A DNA stretch of 64,000 nucleotides, taken from assembly GCA_028274465.1 (NCBI GenBank), contig CM051457.1:101617982-101681981 (forward strand), in the 5' to 3' direction. This DNA comes from Plantago ovata (Eukaryota; Streptophyta; Magnoliopsida; Lamiales; Plantaginaceae). The notes beneath the pieces are model-generated. The model saw only the letters and a list, made by a program, of their open reading frames with translations, did not search any database and had not been told where the DNA came from. A program made the translations under genes and the position numbers. Of this stretch, positions 55,308-64,000 are shown piece after piece (the first letter of the stretch is position 1; each line of letters starts with the position of its first letter).

Positions 55308-58300
55308 TCAAACTTTTTCTATCTCGATCGCGTCTAGCAATGACACGACTTCATCAATTGAGGGTCTCCTTCTAGGATCTTGGTCAATACATTTACAAGC
55401 TATACCAAGTACCTGCAAGATTTGTTTTTCTGAATCGTTGTCTCGCTGCATTGATGAGTCAAATATCTCCTCTACCTTCATCTCAGATTTCTTCTGGTAC
55501 ACCCAACCTACCAAATCTCGGCAATTCCGTCCTTTACAAACTTCAACTGGTCTTCTTCCGGTAATAAGTTCCAAGAGCACAACCCCAAAGCTGTACACAT
55601 CACCCCTGAACGTTGCAGTCAGTGTCTGGCTGTACTCTGGCGGTATATACCCCAATGTACCAACCAAATCTGTTGTCACGTGAGTATCATATGGATGAAG
55701 CAACCGGGAGAGACCAAAATCGGCTAAATGAGCATTGAACTTTGCATCTAAGAGGATGTTGCTTGTTTTGATGTCTCGGTGAACTATATTTGGCTCTTTA
55801 TGCAAATAAGCCAACCCATGAGCCGAGCCTTGAGCAATTCTCAATCTTGTTTCCCACGTAAGAGATGAACTCCCATCAACTCTCTCGTGTAACCAATAGT
55901 CCAAGCTCCCGTTTTCCATGTAGTCGTAAATTAACAACCTGTCACTCCCATAACGGCAATACCCTTGAAGAGATACAAGGTTTTTATGTTGTGCTCTGGA
56001 GAGAGCTTCAACTTCTGCATGAAATTCACGTTCCATCTGCCCACAGTCCCCAGTAAGCCTCTTGATAGCAGCTTTTCTACCATTAGGCAATTCGGCCTTA
56101 TAGACCAAACCAAATCCACCACATCCGACAATATTCGACTGGTTAAAGTTGCTTGTGGAATTCAGGATATCTGTGATGGTCAGATCTTTGCACTCTGCGT
56201 TTTTGAAAAGCACAAGCTTCGGAGGGCCAAAATCAGAAAACCGAGGCCCAGAGCTCATCTCTTCTTCCACATCTACAATTGGAGCTCCACCATCTTTTCT
56301 TGACATCCTAAGAAGAAGAACAGCCAAGAGTAGAGCAATTCCAACTCCAATGCTGATCGTGATTCCGAGTATACTTCCTCGACCAAACTTACCACCTGAG
56401 CCAGAGGGAGTAGGGTGTTGGATCCCCATAGTATTTGTACCGCACGGAGAAAAAAATTTCCCACAAAGACCATGATTGCCTTCGAAGCTTGAGCTCGGGA
56501 AACTAAGAAATTGGCCCCCCGTTGGAATTGCTCCCTGGAGACGATTATAAGCCACACTGAACTTTGATAGGAAAGTAAGCCGATTGAAGGATGGAGGAAT
56601 TGATCCCTGAAGATCGTTGTACGACAAATCCAATGTCTCGAGATTTAACATATCTGAGATGGAATCTGGGATTGTCCCTGATACATTATTCCTACTAAGA
56701 TCCAAGACATGAAGTTGTCTCAGCTTTCCAATTTCAGCTCGAATCGATCCATTCAATCGGTTATTACTCAGTAGAATGGATGGTGGGAAACTCGAAGCTT
56801 GGTTGTACTGCAAGCCACTGGCACTCTGGTTCCTCTTGATGAAAAAGGGAATGCCAGACGAAGTATTCAGACTGGAAGCATAGCTATTTGCAGAGATGAG
56901 GCTCTTGAGCTCTGTCATACTCTTTGGTATTTCTCCTGTCAAAGAGTTATTGGAAAAATCCAAATAGAACAGATGCTCCATCTGACCAATCCAGGCCGGG
57001 ATACTTCCCTCTATATGATTCCAAGACAAGTCGAGGACTTGCAACTTCTGGCAATTCAATAACCAATCCGGGATATGGCCTGTCAAGCCACAGTTTCCAA
57101 GAGCAAAAATCAATAAGCTTTCAAACCCACTTACACTAGGAGGAATAACTTCACCATGAAAGTTTCTAGTAAGTATAAGGGTGGTCAGATTTCGGCAATT
57201 TTTCAGTACGGACAAGGATCCTGATAAATTCCGAAGAGTATTATTTGACAAAGAAAGAAATGTGAGAGATGAAAGGTTTGCATAGTTTTGAGGGATCTCT
57301 CCAGTGAACCGGTTCTTGGCCGCACTAAAAATTTTCAGCTCTTGGCAGCTAGATAGTGATGGAGGCAAGGATCCATTAAAATGATTACTGGCAATATCAA
57401 GGGTACAGAGATTAGGCAATCCCTTGAAATCAAGATCAATTGGGCCAGAAAGAGAGTTGTTACGAAGATCAAGCACCCGGAGCTTAGAGCAGAGTGCCAA
57501 AGTTGAAGGTAGTGAGCCAAAGAATGCATTTGAGTGTGCAATGAACAGCTCCAGTTGGGTAAGATTCCCAAACACATCAGGCAGTAAACCCGAAAAGCTA
57601 TTCCCAAACAAAACCAAGGTTTTAAGTTTGGAAAGCTTACTAATCTCTGGGCTTAGCTGGCCGGAAAAATTATTTGCAGGGATTGAAAGCTGCTCCAATG
57701 ATGATATCGAGTATAAAGCTTCCGGAAGATCACCAGAAAGGTAGTTGAAATCCAGATGGAGGCTCTGGAGAGCTGCAAAACAATTTTCCAACTGTTGAAG
57801 CCTGCCAGTAATGCGGTTTAATGATAAATCTATTATGCGAACTCTTCTCGACAAACTGCAGTTCTGAGAATTAAGTTCACCATCAAACTGGTTGTTGCTA
57901 ATATTCAAAGCAACAAGATTCGTAAATATCCCAAACTCATTCAGGCCTCCGGTGAATTCATTGACAGACAGGTTGAGCCATCGAATTGATTCCAAACCTG
58001 CAATGGCATCAAATGCTGGTCCAACTAGAAGGTTGTGGCTGAGATCAAGAACTTCAAGAAGCTTCATATTAGAGATATTCAATGGCAAACTACCTGCAAG
58101 TGCATTGTGGGAAAGATCGAGAAATCTCAGCTGATCCAATTTGCCAAGAGAATCCGGCGTCTTCCCCCTCAAGCCCCGTCCTGACAGGTTCAACCCCGTA
58201 ACCCTACCCCCATCTTCACACAACACACCTTCCCATCTGCAGCAATCTGAAGAACCAGACCATGTAAGTTTCACCGACCCATTGACTAATTGGCCTGCAA

Positions 58301-58433
58301 ATTCCTCCAAAGCCAATAGATCACCCGGGTGGCAATTTTGGGAAGAACTTGTAACACTCCACGACAAACACAGCAGACAAATTAAGAAACCCACATTAGG
58401 GAGAGTCGTCAAGATAAACTCCCGGACAACCAT
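55308..58433 (-). CDS. PSKR2: PSKR2-type leucine-rich repeat receptor kinase (phytosulfokine receptor family)
   Basis: 1041 residues, one exon. The first true ATG is at 58433; the frame upstream offers only TTG. A signal peptide (MVVREFILTTLPNVGFLICL...) is followed by the LRR cap NCHPGDLLALEEF and CCRWEGVLC, then about 20 leucine-rich repeats. The island between repeats (residues ~490-540, SGIPFFIKRNQSASGLQYNQ) is where PSK receptors bind the sulfated peptide. Next come the last repeats, a transmembrane helix (GITISIGVGIALLLAVLLL) and a kinase with GCGGFGLVYKA, AIKR, VHRDIKTSNILL, DFGLSR and GTLGYIPPEY. PSK signalling promotes cell growth and tunes immunity at the plasma membrane. Arabidopsis PSKR2 is about 1036 residues and equally intronless. 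Two residues are missing before HRD (see findings). Confidence 0.93.
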   Translation of the reverse strand: MVVREFILTTLPNVGFLICLLCLSWSVTSSSQNCHPGDLLALEEFAGQLVNGSVKLTWSGSSDCCRWEGVLCEDGGRVTGLNLSGRGLRGKTPDSLGKLDQLRFLDLSHNALAGSLPLNISNMKLLEVLDLSHNLLVGPAFDAIAGLESIRWLNLSVNEFTGGLNEFGIFTNLVALNISNNQFDGELNSQNCSLSRRVRIIDLSLNRITGRLQQLENCFAALQSLHLDFNYLSGDLPEALYSISSLEQLSIPANNFSGQLSPEISKLSKLKTLVLFGNSFSGLLPDVFGNLTQLELFIAHSNAFFGSLPSTLALCSKLRVLDLRNNSLSGPIDLDFKGLPNLCTLDIASNHFNGSLPPSLSSCQELKIFSAAKNRFTGEIPQNYANLSSLTFLSLSNNTLRNLSGSLSVLKNCRNLTTLILTRNFHGEVIPPSVSGFESLLIFALGNCGLTGHIPDWLLNCQKLQVLDLSWNHIEGSIPAWIGQMEHLFYLDFSNNSLTGEIPKSMTELKSLISANSYASSLNTSSGIPFFIKRNQSASGLQYNQASSFPPSILLSNNRLNGSIRAEIGKLRQLHVLDLSRNNVSGTIPDSISDMLNLETLDLSYNDLQGSIPPSFNRLTFLSKFSVAYNRLQGAIPTGGQFLSFPSSSFEGNHGLCGKFFSPCGTNTMGIQHPTPSGSGGKFGRGSILGITISIGVGIALLLAVLLLRMSRKDGGAPIVDVEEEMSSGPRFSDFGPPKLVLFKNAECKDLTITDILNSTSNFNQSNIVGCGGFGLVYKAELPNGRKAAIKRLTGDCGQMEREFHAEVEALSRAQHKNLVSLQGYCRYGSDRLLIYDYMENGSLDYWLHERVDGSSSLTWETRLRIAQGSAHGLAYLHKEPNIVHRDIKTSNILLDAKFNAHLADFGLSRLLHPYDTHVTTDLVGTLGYIPPEYSQTLTATFRGDVYSFGVVLLELITGRRPVEVCKGRNCRDLVGWVYQKKSEMKVEEIFDSSMQRDNDSEKQILQVLGIACKCIDQDPRRRPSIDEVVSLLDAIEIEKV

Positions 58434-59784
58434 AACTGAACCACCCAAATGGGATCGATTACCAGCTCAAAGCAAGCCCAACAAGAACCATGAAACTTGT
58501 TTAACTTTGATAAGAGTGGTAGCTGCTTTCGAAATTCTTCTCAGAGTACACGCTATCACATCCACAAGTTCACAAGCACTAGAGCAACTTTTTCTTGGAG
58601 ATCACTAGGATCCAAAATCTAGAAACCTTCTAAATGAAGCAAAACCCACATGGCCTCCAATCCCTAGAAACAAACTTACTAGATTTCAATATTTATCTGA
58701 AAACAAGGTGATCACTAAATAAGTAGTAGTAGTAGTACTAGTCAAAACTATCAAGCTTGCAAATGAAGCAATAAACCAACCTTGAGATTCCCACTTGCAA
58801 AATACAAACTCTTCTTCTTAAATCAGAACCCTATATCAACAACAACGTAATGATACAGCAAATCAGCAACACGCCAATCAAAACAGCATTAATAACATAA
58901 AAATCAGTAAGAGCACTACATACCTATATATCCCAAAACACCTCAAAAATAGAAAGGCAAAAGAAAATTTAACTTCTTTGTTACTTTAAGCTAAGTTCTT
59001 GGCCTTCCAGATCCCAAGCTAAGCTTGTAGACATAATTAAGCAACCAAAAAAAGAAAAAAGAACTTCTTTTCCAAAACCCACAAGCAGCCTTAAGCAGTA
59101 TACTACAAATTGGGTACTCATAAACACAGAAACAAGAACAAAAAAAAAAAGAATCTTGAAGGGCAAATGGTACAAAAGGAAGAGAGATAGTTACTTACTT
59201 ACTTGGGTGGCCCTTTTTTTCTTTGTTCCTCACAAATCCAGGAAGCGGTGTTAGAGAGGAGAAAAAGAGAGAGACACGGGAAAAAAAGGGCAGTTGAGCA
59301 ACTATCTTTGTTGTGGAGAAGAAGTAATTTTCTACAGTATGGTTGTGTGTTTGGTTCTTTGTGGTAAACAAATTCAATTCAAAGGTGTGTTATGGACAAA
59401 AGACTGGTTTGAAATGATGACACTCAGGGCTGACTTTTTTTCCCCAAAAGCAGAAGAAGATAGTTGATTATATAATATTACAAGTTACAACCCAAAAAAA
59501 AATTAAGTAGTAGTACAAAATTTAAGCAAGTTTTAAGAAAAAATAGGAATAGGAATAGATTTTCTTGACATTAATGTGTCTGTCTACTACACTCCACCAC
59601 ACAGTTGTTTTCACAAACACACATATCACGCAATGTCTGACTGGATGGATGGCTCTCTATTCATTCATTGTCAATACCCAGGTTTGTCTTTAGCTTCACA
59701 ATAGTCCTCCTACTTATGAAAATGGCTTCCCTACAAGTATTTCCCGGTTTGATTCGCATGAAAAACTTAGAACTATTTTATAAC
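58434..59784. other. PSKR2 leader and promoter, then intergenic DNA
   Basis: The minus-strand leader is CT-rich (plus 'ggagaaaaagagagagaca' at about 59258-59276). A TATA-like 'tatataat' lies near 59468-59478. A leader intron is possible, but I cannot fix its borders. No gene is seen from 59400 to 59784. Confidence 0.4.
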
Positions 59785-60424
59785 TAGGGATGGCAATGGC
59801 CGGGCCGGGCTTTCAGAGGCTCGGTTGGGTACGGGAAAGACTAGCACCAAGCCAGGCCCGGCCATGGCCTGGGGCGGGCCCGTCATGGGCCGGGCCTTAG
59901 GTTTTTCTAATTTATTTAGTAATCAAAATGTTTTTTATAGTTGTGTCATGTAGTATTTGTAGAATGCTGAATCTATTTAATTTATATCGTTTTACTTGAA
60001 ATCAAATATTTTGATATCACTTTATATCATTTGAAATTTATCATGAACTTCCTTATTTGACATATTGAAATTAGTTAATATTAAATTACTTAATAAATTA
60101 TATAAATATACTAAAAATATAGTATATAAAATGATTGTATATCATTTGAAATTTTATAAGTATAGAAAGTATTACAAATGTATAAAATACAACATCATTT
60201 AGTAATAAATATATAAATATTATAAATTCAATAGTTATATATAGTTGTATATATAAAATATAAAACATATATATAATCAAATGACGGGCCGGGCTTACAG
60301 GTCAAGATGTTAGGCTCAGCCCATGGGCCTAGCTATAAGCCCAAGCCCAGCCCATGGGCTACTATTGACCGGGCTTGTGTCCGGTATATCGGGCCGGGCC
60401 GAGTAGCCCAAATTGTCATCCCTA
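59785..60424. mobile_element. hAT-type MITE with 8-bp target duplication
   Basis: Terminal inverted repeats TAGGGATGGCAAT and ATTGTCATCCCTA (12 of 13 pair) are flanked by tttataac (59777-59784) and tttatacc (60425-60432), an 8-bp duplication with one change, as hAT elements make. Subterminal 'ggccgggc' repeats occupy both ends and the middle is AT-rich and non-coding. Length is 640 bp. Confidence 0.85.
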
Positions 60425-60432
60425 TTTATACC

Positions 60433-60925
60433 TACGGTAAATAACTTCAATTTATTTTCAGTTGCACCATTTCAATATGTGCACCATTTCAATATAGAAA
60501 TAGAACACATTATGGTTGGTAGCTTAGCTTACAATAAATTAGAGAGCATAGGGAAATGGAGTTTCGAAGCGTTAAATATTGGAGTGGATGGCAAGTCATT
60601 AATTGGGCACTCTATTTGGGAGTGTGTTTATTTAACGGTTGAGTTAATTAAGAATGTTAGAGTGTATGGGTTGCACTTAACTTTATATTGTCAGGTACGG
60701 CATGAATTTTGGTGTAAGATTTATACGGTGATGCAATGGAATTTGAACCGGTGAAAAAAATGTGCAGAGTTCAATCCGTGTCCTCACTGAGCATTATTCT
60801 TCACATAGCTATTATATTATTTGTCATATTTACTGCATATTTAAGATACACATAGTACAATTCTGTCAAAGTGACACTTGGCATCATCACATTGAACTGA
60901 CTTATGAGCTATGAGTTCTCTATAA
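60433..60925. other. Non-coding stretch
   Basis: An open frame at 60413-60754 overlaps the hAT terminus and has no recognisable domain. Nothing else was seen. Confidence 0.45.
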
Positions 60926-61112
60926 GGCTCTGTTCTTTTCGTCTGAAAATTAATTATTTTAAGTTCAGTTCAGATCATATGCATTAAGTTCAGTCCAGTT
61001 TAGATTTGTCTAATAGTATTTTGCATGTACTGCAAATAAGTTAAGTTCAGTTCAAATCCATTCAGTTCAGATCAGTTCATTTCAGTTCTGCTCAGATGAA
61101 GTGAACATAGCC
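60926..61112. mobile_element. Tourist-like MITE (PIF/Harbinger) with TAA target duplication
   Basis: The ends GGCTCTGTTCTTTTCGTCTGA and, in reverse complement, GGCTATGTTCACTTCATCTGA pair at about 17 of 21 positions. TAA flanks both sides (60923-60925 and 61113-61115). Internal 'agttcagttcag' repeats fill its 187 bp. Confidence 0.7.
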
Positions 61113-61115
61113 TAA

Positions 61116-61761
61116 ATAGAACATCTCCCAATAAGTAAAGGACGCAAATTTATTCTACTGTTACTCTGAAAAAATACTCAGGTGCTCTCTAAACAATCTT
61201 TTAATTTGAATTCCGAGTTGAGCGTAAATCAAATCGGTTATATTGCATTAACCTCCCTACTTTAGTGTATTCACATATAGAAGCTTTGAAGATGTATACA
61301 ACAGTTACTTAAAGAAACATAGTCATTTTAATTTTAGTTTAAGAAGCTAGTCCTTCACAAACCTGACGTTTTTGTGAAGGTTTAGTTCAAATCGAATTTG
61401 GTTGTCGATTTGATTTTTTGTTTCCCGTCAGTGAAAGGATTTCTTTTAGTAAAGAGTTGAAGATGAATGAAGGGAGGACATGTGGCATTAGAAAGTATGA
61501 GAACCAATATAAATTAGACACGTGGCTGAAGGAAATGTTTAGAAATAGTTATTCTTTAATGTATATATAGATAAAATTCAAATTTGTGCTCATGTTGCAT
61601 CATGATTTATGACTTATCTTATGATATCCTTAAAACAACTCAATCTCATCTCAATAAGCTAAGATATATTTAATTTGTTATAATAATATTTTTCTAAATA
61701 TGTACTAACAAGGGTGCCAACTGACAAGCTAGTGGTGAGTTGTAAAATATTTAATTGAAAT
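61116..61761. other. Non-coding stretch
   Basis: AT-rich; no gene or recognised element. Confidence 0.5.
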
Positions 61762-61766
61762 AGTTT

Positions 61767-63167
61767 TGTTAGGAAATTTGTGTAATTTTGATGAACAATT
61801 AACCAAACTAAATTAAGTTAAGTCCAGTAACTAGTACTCTTAAGGTCCATAGGAATTTAGAAATTAAAGGACATTGTAATTTGTGCAAGTTTGCTGAAGA
61901 CTTTAGTGTAGGTACTAGTTTAGGTTCTTAAACTTGTTGATGATGTATTTTGTTAAAAATAATTTATTGAAGATCTAGAACCACTCAGCAGAAGAAGACT
62001 ACAAGTATTGAAGACTTAGAAGATTCTGCGAATTGGTATCTATAAAGACACATTTTGGTCCGAAAGCAAAGTAACTCAGCAACTAGTTTGCTTAAGTGAA
62101 AATCTTTATGACAGAGTAGGTTGATTGATCTGAGACTACTTATTGACTGCCATCACATTGACCTTGTTGATGAAACACAAAGCATTTGGGCTTCCAGTTT
62201 GAAAGCATTAAATGCTCAGCAAGCCGTTCTGAAGACTGAAGAAAGAAGACAAGGCTGCTGATAGTGACAACACAACAAGATATAGTGACATCTCATGTTC
62301 CAAGTCTGAGAATTCAAATTCAAACGGAACTATATATTGATACACTATAAATAGAGGACCTTAAGCTTTGGAGGAAGTGTGTCAACAACGTGATCAAACA
62401 TTCACTTGTGCTTACAAACCTTCAAATCCTTTTCCATACTTACGAGCTTACTGATCCGTTCCAAGACATAAACTTGAAACAGAAGCTACTTGTGAAGAAG
62501 TAGAATACTAGGCTTAGAAATTTGGCCAAGTGTTCTTTCTTCTAAACAAGGAATAGTCTTGACACCATAAACAAAATACTTGCTTACTGAGAAGTATTAT
62601 CAAGTTGAATTTCTTAGATAACTTGACTTAACTGAAAATTTAATCTCAGTAATCTCTACCCAAACTTCTCTAACTGATAAAAACCACCTTCCAGACGTGT
62701 TTTTCAAGGGGAACTACTTAACAAGTTGTGTTAAGGTAGTGTCCCAAGTTTGGTTGAGAACAAGGTTACCGTTCTTGGGTTGAGTTGGAAACAAAGCTTG
62801 TTGCTTTGGTTTCTGAAATTCTAGTTTTTAGGAGTCGTAAGGAATCTCATCGCTTATAGTGAATTCAGTCCAGGATTGGACAAAGTGGATTAGTTGAGGG
62901 TGATACCACTATAAAAGTGTATGTGTGATTTACTTTCAGCAAGCTATTTGTCTTTAACTTGTGTTTTTCAAACTTCTTATTGATAGACTGTTTTTGCTAC
63001 ACACTTAATTGTAAAAGTATTCCGCACTCTGACTTGTAAGTATCAACAAACACCACTTACTGAAAAGTAAGAACTGCTTGCTAAGAAATTTGTTTTAGAC
63101 ACGAAAAAGTTTTAAAATACTATTCACTCCCCCTCTAGTCTTTTACTTGTTGTCTAAGGGACCAACA
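61767..63167 (+). mobile_element. 1.4-kb solo LTR (Copia, SIRE/Maximus-like)
   Basis: Runs from TGTTAGGAAATTTGTG to CTAAGGGACCAACA and is flanked by the 5-bp duplication AGTTT (61762-61766 and 63168-63172). It includes a TATA box at 62345-62353 and, close to the end, the 'tattcactccccctctag' block seen at the 3' side of long Copia LTRs. No internal region is attached. Confidence 0.82.
62345..62353 (+). promoter_or_regulatory. TATA box of the solo LTR
   Basis: 'ctataaata' lies about 580 bp into the LTR. It may still be able to start transcription rightward. Confidence 0.55.
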
Positions 63168-63172
63168 AGTTT

Positions 63173-64000
63173 ATAGCTAAAAAATTAACCGATGGATGCA
63201 GGTGGACAACGGGTAAAATAAAAATTGGGTGCGGGTGGACAGCGGGTGAATGGCAAGCTAGACGATCAGTTTATTCTTTAATTTTTTTTCTTCTTGTGTA
63301 CACCCCTAGTACTTATATAGATCAGATAAGATTTTTAGATACCGTGTGAGATAATGAATTGTTCAGAATAACACTGTTTATTTAGTTCATTGAGTGGCTA
63401 ATGGACAACTGAACGGCCCGTCAACGCGCGCAAGTTGTCACTCTCCCATTCAGTAATGTAAATGAGAAATAAGATTTTTTCTAATACAAATTCGTTTTAA
63501 ACTATTGAAAAGGACGTTAAATCCTTTCTTGATTTATTACTTTTTGGGCGCCCTTACTATTTATTCATGGATTTGTGTCTATACGCTTAAATTTCAAAAC
63601 AATAAATGGCCGACTAGTGGTACGTAATATAATGATTAGATGCATGCAGTGTTTGGCGGATTTCATTGATTGGGTAATTCTAAGACCCCCAATCAATGTT
63701 CTAAACGGCTATCTTTTGGCAATTAACAGTTGCTCAGTTATGACCGTGTTTCTTTTTTTTAATTTGAACTTTAGCATGTTCACCTATAACGTGCAAACAC
63801 GCCAACTTAAACCACTGGCGTGTTTTTATATTAGCACTTTTCAGATTTTTTGACATCTAACATAGCTGAAGCCCATGTGACCATGTCTCTTTTTGGTCCA
63901 ATATGCATCCATTTTGTCGGTCCAGTATGATCAAATTTGAGACCCAATTTTGTTGTTATCAATTGAAATAATATTATGGTAGAAAAAAGCCAAAAAGGGG
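63173..64000. other. Non-coding end of the window
   Basis: AT-rich; an open frame at 63575-63853 lacks any recognisable domain. Confidence 0.45.

Noticed and set aside
58434..58448. Upstream start for PSKR2 at 58448
   Set aside because: That codon is TTG; the first ATG at 58433 gives a proper signal peptide.
56149..58608. Plus-strand frames across PSKR2
   Set aside because: Antisense shadows of the leucine-rich repeats and kinase; no independent support.

Overview
This window reads as nuclear DNA of a core eudicot plant. The genes have introns with GT/AG borders, and the proteins match plant families best (PSK receptor, clade-E-like PP2C, LysM, bHLH-MYC_N). Most of the remaining sequence is plant transposable elements. 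I cannot place it to genus. There are no bacterial features or CRISPR arrays.

Layout. 1-3.5 kb: most of a CACTA DNA transposon with a decayed second-ORF transposase. 3.6-6.0 kb: exon-like fragments of an unidentified gene, a LINE-like poly(A) tail and a Copia solo LTR. 6.0-20.2 kb: a complete, young 14.2-kb Ty3/gypsy element of the Tat type on the minus strand. It has dual RNase H domains, and its gag-pro-pol frame is interrupted by two in-frame TAG codons. Head-on to pol it carries a three-exon antisense gene with its own TATA box. 20.7-28.2 kb: a repeat graveyard with a Cassandra-type solo LTR carrying 5S rRNA, a decayed LTR element invaded by a SINE, a second SINE with a clear target duplication, a CACTA end and a TRIM-like fold-back.

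29.4-41 kb is the gene island: a bHLH-MYC_N ('WNK-related') protein (+), a PP2C39-like phosphatase (+), a small secreted LysM protein (-) and a probable mitochondrial LEA-like protein (-). 41.3-44.3 kb: LINE fragments, an element with long terminal inverted repeats and a 430-bp fold-back. 45.0-52.3 kb: a complete but non-coding LTR element with the same primer-binding-site type as the Tat element. 52.3-53.0 kb: an intact tRNA-Leu(AAG) followed on its 3' side by an array of about nine degenerate tRNA-like repeats. 55.3-58.4 kb: an intronless PSKR2-type leucine-rich receptor kinase (-). 59.8-63.2 kb: a hAT-type MITE, a Tourist-like MITE and a 1.4-kb solo LTR.

The bHLH-MYC_N, PP2C39 and PSKR2 genes appear to correspond, from memory, to neighbours on two duplicated Arabidopsis segments (At3g15240-At3g15260 and At5g53890-At5g53900), so the gene order looks ancestral with transposons inserted between genes. 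The Tat element and the 45-52 kb element may form an autonomous/non-autonomous pair, but this is an inference from the shared primer-binding site.
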